A stretch of DNA of 64,000 nucleotides from an uncultured Mobiluncus sp. (GTDB taxonomy: Bacteria; Actinomycetota; Actinomycetes; Actinomycetales; Actinomycetaceae): positions 22,245-86,244 of the forward strand of contig NZ_CALUCZ010000008.1 of assembly GCF_943914685.1 (NCBI RefSeq), written 5' to 3'. Positions 15,697 through 25,378 of this stretch are shown here, piece by piece. A model generated the notes under the pieces. It had not been told where the DNA came from and ran no database searches. It saw only the letters and a list, made by a program, of their open reading frames with translations. How positions within the stretch are numbered: position 1 is the stretch's first letter; each line of letters opens with the position of its first letter. Both the position numbers and the translations under genes were made by a program.

Positions 15697-16623
15697 GTGG
15701 GACGATATCTCGGCCGCAGGCTCCTGCAGATTATTCCAGTGATGCTGGGTGCGACGCTGCTCATCTACGCGCTGGTGTTCCTGATGCCAGGTGATCCGAT
15801 TCAAGCTTTGGGCGGCGATCGTGGTTTGAGTGAGGCCGCCGCTGCCGCTATGCGCCGGCGTTACCATCTGGATCAGCCATTCATCGTGCAATATCTGCTC
15901 TATCTGAAAGGCATCTTTACTCTAGACTTCGGGCTGACGTTCTCAGGTCGGGAAGTCACCGAAGTTATGGCTTCGGCTTTCCCCGTGACGATTAAGCTGG
16001 CTCTGATGGCTTTGGCGTTCGAAGCACTCTTTGGGATTGTGTTTGGGACGATTGCGGGTCTGAAGCGCGGGGGTATTTTTGACGCCACGGTTTTGGTGGT
16101 TTCGCTGTTCGTCATTGCCGTGCCGACTTTCGTCATTGGTTTCGTGATGCAGTTCCTCATAGGGGTGAAGCTGGGGTGGCTACCCACTACCGTGGGGGCA
16201 AACACATCTTTCGAAAGGCTGCTGATGCCTGCCATCGTTTTGGGGGCGGTGTCTTTCGCGTATGTGCTGCGTTTGACCCGCCAATCCGTGTCCGAGACCG
16301 TGTCGGCCGACCATGTGCGTACCGCTTATGCCAAGGGTCTGCGTCCCGGACGAGTTATTCGGGTACATATCCTGCGTAACTCGCTGATTCCGGTCGCGAC
16401 TTTCCTGGGCGCTGACCTGGGGGCGCTGATGGGTGGAGCCATCGTGACCGAGGGTATTTTTGCCATCAACGGGGTGGGCGGCAATATTTACCAAGCCATT
16501 ATCAAAGGCGAACCTGCCACAGTCGTCTCCTTTACCACCGTACTGGTGATGGTCTACATCTTGGCGAACCTCATCGTCGACCTGACATACGCCCTCCTGG
16601 ACCCGCGGATTCGCTACGAGTAA
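15697..16623 (+). CDS. oppB: Oligopeptide ABC transporter permease OppB
   Basis: 308 residues from GTG 15697, preceded by AAGGAGG. Typical DppB/OppB layout: the first helix (LLQIIPVMLGATLLIYALVF), then a periplasmic loop starting MPGDPIQALGG, then five more helices. The ABC contact loop contains AYAKGLRPGRVIRVHILRNS, ending with DLTYALLDPRIRYE. It pairs with OppC as the membrane channel. oppC starts 11 bases after its stop. Confidence 0.94.
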   Translation: MGRYLGRRLLQIIPVMLGATLLIYALVFLMPGDPIQALGGDRGLSEAAAAAMRRRYHLDQPFIVQYLLYLKGIFTLDFGLTFSGREVTEVMASAFPVTIKLALMALAFEALFGIVFGTIAGLKRGGIFDATVLVVSLFVIAVPTFVIGFVMQFLIGVKLGWLPTTVGANTSFERLLMPAIVLGAVSFAYVLRLTRQSVSETVSADHVRTAYAKGLRPGRVIRVHILRNSLIPVATFLGADLGALMGGAIVTEGIFAINGVGGNIYQAIIKGEPATVVSFTTVLVMVYILANLIVDLTYALLDPRIRYE

Positions 16624-16634
16624 GGAGGGGGAAC

Positions 16635-17603
16635 ATGGCAAACGAAAACGAGAACACTGTGGAAACGAAAACTTTGCCCGGACAGTCCCACTACGTTTCG
16701 GAAATCGACGAAACCGGTCTGGGGGCGGTAGATGCCGTAGCCGACGACCGCGCTCCCTCCTCCATGTGGGGAGAGGCGTGGAAGTACCTGCGCAAACGTC
16801 CCCTGTTTTGGGTGGCGGCCGCCATTATTTTGTTCGCTGTGATGCTGGCGGCTTTCCCCAGCCTGTTCACCAGCGTGGATCCGAAGTTTTGCGAGCTAAA
16901 GAACTCTTACGGTCAACCCAGTGCCGGACACCCGTTCGGGTTTGACCGGCAGGGTTGCGACATTATGGCGCGTACCGTTTACGGGGCGCGCGCCTCTGTA
17001 ATCGTGGGAATCTTAACCACCGTGGTGGTGGTGCTCATAGGCGGCACGTTCGGAACCTTGGCAGGATTCTTTGGCGGCTGGTTGGACACAATCCTCTCCC
17101 GTATCACCGACATTATTTTCGCGGTACCATTCCTGCTGGCAGCCATCGTGGTTATGCAGATGTTCAGGGAAAACCGCACCATCTTTACGGTAGTTTTGGT
17201 GTTGGCGGTGTTTGGGTGGCCGCAAATCGCGCGTATTACCCGCGGGGCCGTGATGCAAACCAAGAACGAGGAATTCGTCAACGCTGCCAAGGCTTTAGGC
17301 GAAAGTAAGGTTCGTATCATCTTGCGTCACATCGTGCCTAACGCGACCGCTCCGATGATTGTTTACGCCACCGTGGCTCTGGGGACGTTCATTGTGTCAG
17401 AAGCGACGCTGTCCTTCCTGGGTGTCGGCCTGCCTTCTGACGTGGTCAGCTGGGGTGGAGATATTTCCCGCGCTCAGTCCGCACTGCGTCAAAACCCGTC
17501 AGTCCTGTTCTATCCGGCTGGCGCGCTGGCTATGACCGTTTTGAGCTTCATCATGATGGGTGACGTGGTTCGCGATGCCCTCGATCCGAAAGCGAGGAAG
17601 TAA
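16635..17603 (+). CDS. oppC: Oligopeptide ABC transporter permease OppC
   Basis: 322 residues. An N-terminal cytoplasmic extension of about 50 residues precedes the first helix (FWVAAAIILFAVMLAAF). The OppC signature PFGFDRQGCDIMARTVYGAR and the EAA loop AAKALGESKVRIILRHIVPN follow. It ends two bases before the ATPase gene. Second half of the peptide channel. Confidence 0.94.
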   Translation: MANENENTVETKTLPGQSHYVSEIDETGLGAVDAVADDRAPSSMWGEAWKYLRKRPLFWVAAAIILFAVMLAAFPSLFTSVDPKFCELKNSYGQPSAGHPFGFDRQGCDIMARTVYGARASVIVGILTTVVVVLIGGTFGTLAGFFGGWLDTILSRITDIIFAVPFLLAAIVVMQMFRENRTIFTVVLVLAVFGWPQIARITRGAVMQTKNEEFVNAAKALGESKVRIILRHIVPNATAPMIVYATVALGTFIVSEATLSFLGVGLPSDVVSWGGDISRAQSALRQNPSVLFYPAGALAMTVLSFIMMGDVVRDALDPKARK

Positions 17604-17605
17604 CG

Positions 17606-19447
17606 TTGAGTGACAATGCAAAGAACCTCAGCGAGGCCGCAGCCGAAGCCTCGGGAATGCCGGTATTAACTCAGGAACTGGAGGGTGCCGATCAGCCGGC
17701 TACCGCCGCCGAGATGGAAGCGACCAAAGATGAGCTGATTCTGCGTTCGGCATCTTACGCGGCCGTGAAAGCGGGCTCGACCGTGCCCCTGCTGGAAGTC
17801 GTCGATTTGGAAGTCGCTTTCCAATCCTCCACCGGTATGGTTCCCGCTGTGCGTAAAGCCAACTTCTGTGTTTATCCCGGCCAGACCATCGCTATTGTGG
17901 GCGAGTCCGGGTCCGGTAAGTCTACTGCGGCCTCCGCCATCATCGGGTTGCTTCCTGGTACGGGCAAGGTCGTGGGCGGCAAGATTCTGTTCCAAGGTCA
18001 CGACATCACCAGTTTGGGGCGGCGCCAATACGTTGAGCTGCGTGGTTCGCATATCGGCATGGTGCCCCAAGACCCCATGTCAAACTTGAACCCGGTGTGG
18101 AAGATTGGTTTCCAGGTGCGCGAAGCGCTGCGGGCTAACGGAAAAGCCAAAGGTCATGAGAATGACCGCGTGGTGGAACTGCTGGAGGAAGCGGGACTTC
18201 CGGACGCGAAACGGCGCGCGAAACAATACCCCCACGAATTTTCCGGCGGAATGCGCCAACGTGCCCTCATCGCCATTGGCTTGGCTGCCGATCCGCGGTT
18301 GTTGATTGCCGATGAACCGACTTCCGCCCTGGACGTCACGGTGCAGCGGCGTATTCTCGACCACCTGCAGAATCAGACGCACGAGCGCGGTACCTCGGTC
18401 CTGTTTATTACGCACGACTTGGGTCTGGCAGCGGAACGGGCTTCGCACCTCGTCGTCATGCACCGGGGGCGGGTGGTGGAATCCGGCCCGGCTCTGGACA
18501 TTTTGAAACAGCCGCAGCACCCCTACACGAAGCGCCTGGTCAGCGCCGCGCCGTCCCTGGCTTCGCACCGTATCCAAGCGGCTAAAGACCGCGGTGAAGT
18601 TTCTGACGAGCTGCTGACTTTCGGAGCCAGCCGGGAGGAATACAAGGAAGAAATTATCCGGGTCGAAAACCTGACCAGGATTTTTGACGTGCGCGGGGCG
18701 AAAGGCGCGGCTAAGAAGCTCAAGGCAGTTGACAATGTGTCCTTTGGCCTGCGTAAAGGCACGACTTTGGCGCTGGTGGGCGAATCCGGTTCCGGGAAAT
18801 CCACGGTGGCGAACATTATTTTGAACCTGCTGGACCCCACTTCGGGCAAGGTTTATTACGAAGGCATCGACCTGTCGACCCTGAACAAACGCGAACTGTT
18901 TGATCTGCGGGCGAAAATGCAGGTCGTTTTCCAAAACCCCTATGGTTCGCTCGACCCCATGTTCAGCGTCTACCGCTGTATCGAGGAACCGCTGCTGGTG
19001 CATCGGAAAGGCGACCGGAAAGCTCGTGAGGAGCGCGTGGCTCAGCTGTTGGACGCGGTAGCTCTGCCGCGTTCGGCGATGCGCCGCTACCCCGGAGAGC
19101 TGTCCGGCGGTCAGCGTCAGCGCGTCGCGATTGCCCGAGCGTTGGCGTTGCGTCCCGAGATTATCGTTTTGGACGAGGCCGTTTCCGCCTTGGACGTGTT
19201 GGTGCAGGAACAGATTTTGCAGCTGTTGGCTGAGATTCAGCACCGGGAGCACATCAGTTACCTGTTCATCACCCATGACCTGGCGGTGGTGCGTCAGATG
19301 GCTGATGACGTGGTGGTGATGCAGGAGGGTCGGGTCATGGAAACCGGTTTGACTGACGAAATCTTTGACCACCCGGCCGAGGCTTACACCAGGGATTTGA
19401 TTGACGCGATTCCCGGCGCCAAGATTCCGTTGTTCACCGGCGAGTAA
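17606..19447 (+). CDS. oppDF: Oligopeptide ABC transporter, fused OppD-OppF ATPase
   Basis: 613 residues from TTG 17606. Two complete ABC domains sit in one chain. The first has Walker A GESGSGKSTA, signature FSGGMRQR, Walker B LLIADEPTSALD; the second has GESGSGKSTV, LSGGQRQR and IIVLDEAVSALD. The N-terminal ~55 residues are an acidic extension. In many bacteria these are separate OppD and OppF subunits; the fusion fixes a 1:1 ratio. It powers peptide uptake with OppABC. Confidence 0.94.
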   Translation: MSDNAKNLSEAAAEASGMPVLTQELEGADQPATAAEMEATKDELILRSASYAAVKAGSTVPLLEVVDLEVAFQSSTGMVPAVRKANFCVYPGQTIAIVGESGSGKSTAASAIIGLLPGTGKVVGGKILFQGHDITSLGRRQYVELRGSHIGMVPQDPMSNLNPVWKIGFQVREALRANGKAKGHENDRVVELLEEAGLPDAKRRAKQYPHEFSGGMRQRALIAIGLAADPRLLIADEPTSALDVTVQRRILDHLQNQTHERGTSVLFITHDLGLAAERASHLVVMHRGRVVESGPALDILKQPQHPYTKRLVSAAPSLASHRIQAAKDRGEVSDELLTFGASREEYKEEIIRVENLTRIFDVRGAKGAAKKLKAVDNVSFGLRKGTTLALVGESGSGKSTVANIILNLLDPTSGKVYYEGIDLSTLNKRELFDLRAKMQVVFQNPYGSLDPMFSVYRCIEEPLLVHRKGDRKAREERVAQLLDAVALPRSAMRRYPGELSGGQRQRVAIARALALRPEIIVLDEAVSALDVLVQEQILQLLAEIQHREHISYLFITHDLAVVRQMADDVVVMQEGRVMETGLTDEIFDHPAEAYTRDLIDAIPGAKIPLFTGE

Positions 19448-19460
19448 GCGGCGTTACAAT
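19430..19460 (+). promoter_or_regulatory. Possible typA promoter
   Basis: TTGTTC (19430-19435) and TACAAT (19455-19460) with a 19-base spacer; the -35 lies within the end of the oppDF gene. The -10 is 43 bases before the typA ATG. Confidence 0.4.
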
Positions 19461-19503
19461 AGGGCGTTGTTTTTGGAAAACCGGTAACTACAGAAAAGGG
19501 TTT

Positions 19504-21423
19504 ATGGCACAGCGTCAAGATATCCGAAATGTCGCCATCGTCGCGCACGTCGATCATGGGAAAACGACCTTGGTCGACGCCATGTTGAAACAGGCTCACG
19601 CCGAAGGGCTCCGGGCTGATGGCCCAGAACGGGTCATGGATTCGGGCGACTTGGAGCGCGAAAAAGGCATCACTATTCTGGCAAAAAACACGGCGGTCAA
19701 GTATTCCGGTCCGGCAGCTGTGGATAGCGGGTGTCCCCAGGGCGTCACCATTAACGTGGTGGATACCCCCGGTCACGCCGATTTTGGCGGGGAGGTAGAG
19801 CGCGGTCTGTCGATGGTGGACGGGGTGGTGCTGCTGGTGGACGCGTCAGAAGGTCCCCTGCCCCAGACTCGTTTCGTGTTGCGCAAGGCCTTGGCGGCGC
19901 GTCTGCCGGTCGTTTTAGTTATTAACAAGGTCGACCGCCCCGATGCGCGTATCGATGAAGTCGTTTCCGAGGCGACCGACCTGCTGTTGACGCTGGCCAC
20001 TGATTTGGAAGCCAGTGGAGAACTCGGTGAGGCCGGTTTGGACCTAGATCAGTTGCTGGACTTGCCGATTATCTACGCTTCGGCAAAGGTCGGGGCGGCG
20101 TCCCTGACGAATCCCGGCAACGGCAATGTCCCTGACGGCGACCTGGAGTGCCTGTTCGAGGCCATTTTGCAGCATATTCCGGGACCGACTTATGATCCGG
20201 AGGCGCCGCTGCAGGCGCACGTCACGAACCTCGATGCCTCTCAATTCCTGGGCCGCCTAGCGCTGCTGCGGATCCACAATGGAACTATTCGACAAGGTCA
20301 GACGGTCGGCTGGGCTCGTCAGGACGGCATGGTAGAAACCGTGAAGATTACCCAGCTCCTGGCCACGCACGGCTTGGAACGGGTCCCTGCCGAGTCGGCA
20401 AAGTACGGGGATATTGTGGCAGTGGCCGGCATCGAGGACATCACCATCGGCGAGTCCTTGGTTGACGTGGACGACCCGCGTCCCCTCCCGCTGATTCGGG
20501 TGGACGAACCGGCGATTTCTATGACGATTGGTATCAACACTTCACCGTTCGCCGGGCGAGTGAAAGATGCAAAAGTCACTGCGCGCCAGGTCAAGGACCG
20601 TTTGGAGCGAGAACTAGTGGGGAACGTGTCCCTGCGGATTGTGGATATCGGACGACCGGACGCTTGGGAAGTGCAGGGCCGCGGTGAGCTGGCTTTGGCA
20701 ATCTTGGTCGAACAGATGCGCCGGGAAGGCTACGAAGTGACCGCCGGAAAACCGCAGGTCGTGACCAAGACAGAAAACGGCAAGCTGATGGAACCGATGG
20801 AGGCCCTGACCGTGGACGTTCCGGAAGAGCACTTGGGAACGGTGACGCAGCTGCTGGCGGCGCGCAAAGGTCAGATGAAAACGATGACCAACCACGGAAC
20901 CGGCTGGGTGCGTCTGGAATTTACCGTTCCGAGCCGTGGTTTGATTGGTTTTCGGACGCGGTTTTTGACCGAGACGCGCGGCACGGGGATTGCCTCCTCG
21001 GTCAGCTCCGGGTGGGCGCCATGGCAAGGCGACATCGAGGGGCGCGCGACCGGCTCTCTCATCGCGGACCGTGCCGGGAAAGCCAGTCCTTACGCCATGA
21101 TTAAACTGCAGGAGCGCGGTAACTTCATCATTCAGCCCGGCTCGCAGGTTTACGAGGGCCAGGTCGTGGGGGAGAACCCGCGCGGCGAGGACATGATTGT
21201 CAACGTTACCAAGGAAAAACAGCAGACCAATATGCGTTCCTCTACCCAGGACGCTTTTGAAGGCCTGACCCCGCCGATGAACTTTACCTTAGAGGAAAGC
21301 CTGGAATTCGCCGGAAATGATGAATGCGTGGAAGTAACTCCCGAAGCCGTGCGGATTCGTAAGGTAATCTTAGATACGGAAACACGCTACAAAGATGCGG
21401 CGCGTCGTCGCCGTGAGCAGTAA
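19504..21423 (+). CDS. typA: Ribosome-associated GTPase TypA/BipA
   Basis: 639 residues. Translational GTPase of the EF-G family, important for ribosome assembly and stress growth. G1 is AHVDHGKTTL, followed by G2 within EKGITI, G3 DTPGHADFGG and G4 NKVDRPDAR. The family C-terminal part is present, for example GRGELALAILVEQMRREGYE and FRTRFLTETRGTG. AAAAGGG precedes the ATG. Full length and intact. Confidence 0.96.
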   Translation: MAQRQDIRNVAIVAHVDHGKTTLVDAMLKQAHAEGLRADGPERVMDSGDLEREKGITILAKNTAVKYSGPAAVDSGCPQGVTINVVDTPGHADFGGEVERGLSMVDGVVLLVDASEGPLPQTRFVLRKALAARLPVVLVINKVDRPDARIDEVVSEATDLLLTLATDLEASGELGEAGLDLDQLLDLPIIYASAKVGAASLTNPGNGNVPDGDLECLFEAILQHIPGPTYDPEAPLQAHVTNLDASQFLGRLALLRIHNGTIRQGQTVGWARQDGMVETVKITQLLATHGLERVPAESAKYGDIVAVAGIEDITIGESLVDVDDPRPLPLIRVDEPAISMTIGINTSPFAGRVKDAKVTARQVKDRLERELVGNVSLRIVDIGRPDAWEVQGRGELALAILVEQMRREGYEVTAGKPQVVTKTENGKLMEPMEALTVDVPEEHLGTVTQLLAARKGQMKTMTNHGTGWVRLEFTVPSRGLIGFRTRFLTETRGTGIASSVSSGWAPWQGDIEGRATGSLIADRAGKASPYAMIKLQERGNFIIQPGSQVYEGQVVGENPRGEDMIVNVTKEKQQTNMRSSTQDAFEGLTPPMNFTLEESLEFAGNDECVEVTPEAVRIRKVILDTETRYKDAARRRREQ

Positions 21424-21464
21424 CTCGGCGGATAAACCAAGAGCGGATACCGCGGGGAGATTCG

Positions 21465-23357
21465 ATGGGTAAACCAGACGTGAATAACGGTGCGGGGCCG
21501 GGTGCCTCCCCCAAGGGGTCGCGTCCTGTCACGCCTCGCCCCGCCTCCCGACCCGCAAAGCCGGCAGGAAAAGCGCCGGGCGGAGTGCGGGCTGCTAACG
21601 CCGCCGAAATGTTCCCCGGTTTTGCACAAGACAAGAAACGTAGCGGCAAGGTTCCGGTGGCCATCGGTGTGGTTATTGGAGTTTTGGCCCTGGCCTACGT
21701 GGGGGTGGCACTAGCCGTGTCGGGCAGTATGCCGCGAGGATCGTCTTTTGCGGGGGTCTCTGTGGGAGGAATGGCCCCCGATGCTGCCATTAAGAAGCTC
21801 GATTCCGAGTTGGGGGACAAGCTGAAGCAACCTTTCCCGGTGAAACTCGGCGCAAAAACAGCGAACATTGATCCGGCCGTGGCGGGGCTGCAGCCCGATT
21901 TCACCTCTTCCGTGCATGAGGTCGCCGATTTCTCCTTGAATCCAGTCAAGATTATTGCTCATATCGGTGGTGCCGGAGCACTGGATTTGAAATCGAAAAT
22001 TGATGAGAAAGCGCTGGACAAAGCCGTTTCTGCGGCGGCCGCGGATTTGAAGTCCCCGCCGCAGGAGGCCGGTTTTAATTGTCAGGCGGGTCAGCTAAAG
22101 CCGGTTAAGCCCGGTCCGGGGCGGGACCTGGACCTGAAAGCCGCCACCGCCCTGCTGCAAACCTCGTGGTGGAAGCAAGGAGACCCCCTGAAACTTCCCG
22201 GCAAATCTAGTGCCCCGAAGTCGACCCAGGCGCATCTGGACGCAGCCACTAAGGGCGAGGCAAAAACCCTGATGAGCGCCCCGGTGAAGCTCAACGTGGG
22301 CGGGCAAAGCCTGGACATTCCTACTGCGGAACTGTGCCAGGACGTGACTTGGTCCCTGCGCGATGATGAGCTGAAAGCCAGTTTAGACGGAGAGAAACTA
22401 AAGAAGTTCACCTTGGAGAACACCAAGGGCTTAGAAACCGAGCCGGTCAACGCCAGATTCAGTTTCGGCTCCGGGTCCCCGCAGGTGGTGGCGTCGCAGG
22501 ACGGGACAAAACTCGATCCGAAACAGTTGGCTGACCGTGTGACCTTGGGAGCGACTTCGGAGGAAAACCGCGAGGTAAGCGTGGATTTGACCCCGATTCC
22601 TCCGGCGTTCAGCACCGATGACGCGAAGAACGCCGGGGTTAAGGAAGTCATTGGTGAGTTTTCCACCTCGCTGACCGCTGACCGGGTACGCACGGGGAAT
22701 CTCACGTTGGGAGCCAAGAAACTGACTGGCCTGGTGTTTAAGCCGGGTGAAGTTTTCTCGTTGGAAAAGTCGTTGGGGCCGGTGACCGCGGAAAACGGTT
22801 GGGGCTACGCGGGCGTGGTCGAGAACGGAATCCACACCACCGGCTTGGGCGGCGGCTTGTCCCAGCTGTGCGTGACAACGTTGAACGCGGCCTGGTTCGC
22901 GGGTATGGATTTGATTGAGTTTCACCCCCATTCAGAGTGGTACACCCGCTACCCGATGGGACGTGAATGCACTTTATGGACCGGGTCTTTAGACCTGAAG
23001 TGGAAAAATCCGAACCCCAATGCGGTAGTACTGCAGGGCTGGACCGGGGGCGGCAAGCTGCACATCAGATTGTGGGGAACCAAATATTACACGGTCGAGT
23101 CCCAGCAAAGCGGCAAGTCCGGGGTGGTGGCTCCGCGAACCGTGGTGAACAACTCCCCCAAGTGCGAGTCTTCCGGCGCAGGTCAGCCCGGTTTCACTGT
23201 GACTAATACCCGCACCCGTTACCTGAATGGGAAACAGGTCGATTCCAAGTCCTATACCCACACTTACGTGCCGCAAAATAACGTGGTGTGTGCCAAAGAT
23301 TTAGCCGCTCAACAAGCTAGTGAAGAGGCAACCCCGCCCCCAAGCACGGACGACTAG
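21465..23357 (+). CDS. VanW-family protein with peptidoglycan-binding-like repeats
   Basis: 630 residues. A proline/alanine-rich cytoplasmic tail (1-60), one transmembrane helix (~64-87), and a large exterior part. This begins with a PG_binding_4-like segment (FAGVSVGGMAPDAAIKKLDSEL). From ~390 the VanW domain follows: FKPGEVFSLEKSLGPVTAENGWG, GLGGGLSQLCVTTLNAAW, and HPHSEWYTRYPMGRE. VanW proteins occur in vancomycin-resistance clusters of some Firmicutes, but most actinobacterial ones are chromosomal wall proteins of unknown function, as is likely here. No resistance genes are nearby. A short acidic C-terminal tail ends the protein. Confidence 0.88.
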   Translation: MGKPDVNNGAGPGASPKGSRPVTPRPASRPAKPAGKAPGGVRAANAAEMFPGFAQDKKRSGKVPVAIGVVIGVLALAYVGVALAVSGSMPRGSSFAGVSVGGMAPDAAIKKLDSELGDKLKQPFPVKLGAKTANIDPAVAGLQPDFTSSVHEVADFSLNPVKIIAHIGGAGALDLKSKIDEKALDKAVSAAAADLKSPPQEAGFNCQAGQLKPVKPGPGRDLDLKAATALLQTSWWKQGDPLKLPGKSSAPKSTQAHLDAATKGEAKTLMSAPVKLNVGGQSLDIPTAELCQDVTWSLRDDELKASLDGEKLKKFTLENTKGLETEPVNARFSFGSGSPQVVASQDGTKLDPKQLADRVTLGATSEENREVSVDLTPIPPAFSTDDAKNAGVKEVIGEFSTSLTADRVRTGNLTLGAKKLTGLVFKPGEVFSLEKSLGPVTAENGWGYAGVVENGIHTTGLGGGLSQLCVTTLNAAWFAGMDLIEFHPHSEWYTRYPMGRECTLWTGSLDLKWKNPNPNAVVLQGWTGGGKLHIRLWGTKYYTVESQQSGKSGVVAPRTVVNNSPKCESSGAGQPGFTVTNTRTRYLNGKQVDSKSYTHTYVPQNNVVCAKDLAAQQASEEATPPPSTDD

Positions 23358-23384
23358 GCGACAGGCGAACCTGACGACACGGGG

Positions 23385-23390
23385 TAGGAT
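23385..23390 (+). promoter_or_regulatory. -10 element TAGGAT, leaderless start of fdxA
   Basis: The hexamer ends exactly 7 bases before the fdxA ATG (23397), placing the transcription start on the A of ATG. No ribosome-binding site precedes the gene. Confidence 0.55.
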
Positions 23391-23396
23391 AGATTC

Positions 23397-23720
23397 ATGA
23401 CTTACGTGATTGCTCAACCTTGTGTGGACGTGAAAGATAAGGCTTGCGTTGACGAGTGCCCGGTCGACTGCATTTATGAGGGCGAACGCACCCTGTACAT
23501 CAACCCGCTGGAATGTGTGGATTGCGGGGCTTGCGAGCCGGTGTGTCCCCCGCAGGCAATCTATTACGAAGACGACCTGCCTGCGCCGTGGACGGACTTC
23601 TTGCGGGCTAACCGGGACTTTTTTGCTGATTTTGATAACCCGACCCCCGGCGGGGCCTCCGTAGTGGGCAAGGTTGACAAGGACGACCCGATGGTCGCTG
23701 CGCTACCTCCCCAGGGTTGA
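23397..23720 (+). CDS. fdxA: Ferredoxin, 7Fe type
   Basis: 107 residues, the normal length of actinobacterial FdxA. It carries a 3Fe-4S and a 4Fe-4S cluster, with CVDVKDKACVDECPVDC near the N-terminus and CVDCGACEPVCPP at ~40-52. A small soluble electron carrier. The following 242 bases to gltA hold the gltA promoter region. Confidence 0.94.
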   Translation: MTYVIAQPCVDVKDKACVDECPVDCIYEGERTLYINPLECVDCGACEPVCPPQAIYYEDDLPAPWTDFLRANRDFFADFDNPTPGGASVVGKVDKDDPMVAALPPQG

Positions 23721-23838
23721 TTTTTGCACCAACAGGTGTGATTTTACCGAACCGATTGAACACCCCTCGACGTGCGGGACGCCGCAAAGCGAAGCGACGC
23801 CCTAGTGATTTCCATTTAAATTATTGACGGCAAAACTA

Positions 23839-23889
23839 TTGGACGAAACGCGGGTAACGGGAGTACTATAGTCCTAAGGACTTAAGTCC
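23839..23889 (+). promoter_or_regulatory. gltA promoter with overlapping palindrome
   Basis: TTGGAC (23839-23844) and TACTAT (23864-23869) with a 19-base spacer. Immediately after, at the expected transcription start, lies the perfect 12-base palindrome GGACTTAAGTCC (23878-23889), overlapping AGTCC-TAA-GGACT (23870-23882). This would be well placed for a repressor. Confidence 0.45.
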
Positions 23890-23962
23890 CAAAGCTCCCC
23901 AGCCTGGCGATGCTGCCGGACCAGCGCTTATATGAAAATCAAAATAATCGAGGAGGAATCTC

Positions 23963-25267
23963 ATGGGTGAGAATAACGGAGAGTACTTTATCCAATCTGA
24001 CCAGAAGCGATTGGACACCCCTTTTCACCAAGCCACGCAAGGCAACAGCGGTCTCGAGATCAACAAACTGTTGAGTAGCACTGGCAACGTCACTTTGGAC
24101 TACGGTTTTGGCAACACCGCCAACTGTGAATCCAAGGTCACTTACATTGACGGCGCCAAGGGCGTGCTGCGTTACCGCGGCTACCCGATTGAGGAACTGG
24201 CTCGCGAATCCAGTTTCGTGGAGGTCGCCTACCTCTTGATTTATGGCGATTTGCCTGACGCAAAGTCCCTGGAAACTTTCACCCATAAAATCAAGCGCAA
24301 CCGCCTGTTGCCTGAGGACTTTAAGGCGTTCTTTACGGCATTCCCCTCCAACGGTCACCCCATGTCAATCCTCCAGGCGGGCGTGGCCGGTCTGGCGACC
24401 TACTACGAGGATACTTTGAACCCCCTCGAACCTGAACAGCTCGAAGAGGCCACGATTCAGCTGTTGGCCAAGCTCTCCGTCATGGTCGCGACCATCGCGA
24501 AGCGTGCCGCCGGCCTGCCCCAACTGTATCCTGATGCCTCTCGTGACCTGACCGAGGACTTTATCCGGATGTGTTTCGGGCTGCCCTACCAGTCCTTTGA
24601 CATCGATCCGGCGATGGTCCGCGCTTTGGACCGTCTGTTTATCCTGCACGCCGACCACGAACAGAACTGCTCTACCTCGACGGTGCGTTTCGTGGGCTCT
24701 TCTCACGCGAACCTTTACACTTCGGTGGCTTCCGGGGTGGGCGCGCTGGCCGGTCCGCTGCACGGCGGAGCTAACGAGGCGGTGCTGCGCATGCTGATTC
24801 AGCTGCGGGACACGGATATGTCGGTTAAGACCTTCGTGGAAAAGGTCAAGAATAAGGAAGACGGCATCAAGCTGATGGGCTTCGGCCACCGCGTGTACAA
24901 GGCTTACGACCCGCGCGCCGCCCTAGTGAAAGAATCCGCCCACGAAGTCTTGAGCCGTTTGGGCAAGGCTGACAAGCTGCTGGACTTGGCGCTGGAGCTG
25001 GAGGGTATCGCGCTGAGCGACGACTACTTCGTTTCCCGTAACCTCTACCCGAACGTGGACTTTTACACTGGCTTGATCTACCGCGCGATGGGCTTCCCGA
25101 TGAAGATGTTTACCCCGTTGTTCGCGGTGGGTCGTCTGCCGGGCTGGATTGCCCAGTACCGTGAGATGATTGCCGATCCGGCGACCAAGATTGCTCGCCC
25201 GCGTCAGGTTTATATCGGTCACACTGAGCGTCACTACGAGAACTTGCGTTCCCGTTCCGCCAGGTAA
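23963..25267 (+). CDS. gltA: Citrate synthase
   Basis: 434 residues, type II citrate synthase. It condenses acetyl-CoA and oxaloacetate, the first step of the TCA cycle. Preceded by GAGGAGG. Active-site regions are intact: LHADHEQNCSTSTVR, GPLHGGANEAVL, FGHRVYKAYDPRA and a C-terminal R in RPRQVYIG. Monocistronic; a bulged hairpin (25307-25330) lies between it and dapD. Confidence 0.96.
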   Translation: MGENNGEYFIQSDQKRLDTPFHQATQGNSGLEINKLLSSTGNVTLDYGFGNTANCESKVTYIDGAKGVLRYRGYPIEELARESSFVEVAYLLIYGDLPDAKSLETFTHKIKRNRLLPEDFKAFFTAFPSNGHPMSILQAGVAGLATYYEDTLNPLEPEQLEEATIQLLAKLSVMVATIAKRAAGLPQLYPDASRDLTEDFIRMCFGLPYQSFDIDPAMVRALDRLFILHADHEQNCSTSTVRFVGSSHANLYTSVASGVGALAGPLHGGANEAVLRMLIQLRDTDMSVKTFVEKVKNKEDGIKLMGFGHRVYKAYDPRAALVKESAHEVLSRLGKADKLLDLALELEGIALSDDYFVSRNLYPNVDFYTGLIYRAMGFPMKMFTPLFAVGRLPGWIAQYREMIADPATKIARPRQVYIGHTERHYENLRSRSAR

Positions 25268-25378
25268 ATCGGCTTTTTGTGTCTCCCTGTCCACACGGCC
25301 TGTTGACCTGCGGCGCATAACGCGCGCAGGGGTGGGCGGGGTCAGAGCATTGACAGTATTTTAGAGAGAAGGAAAAAC

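Noticed and set aside
18080..19372. 430-codon minus-strand frame opposite oppDF
   Set aside because: Same explanation; the sense strand encodes two intact ABC domains.
21465..23357. Vancomycin resistance gene
   Set aside because: VanW-domain proteins are common chromosomal wall proteins; no vanHAX or two-component genes are present.
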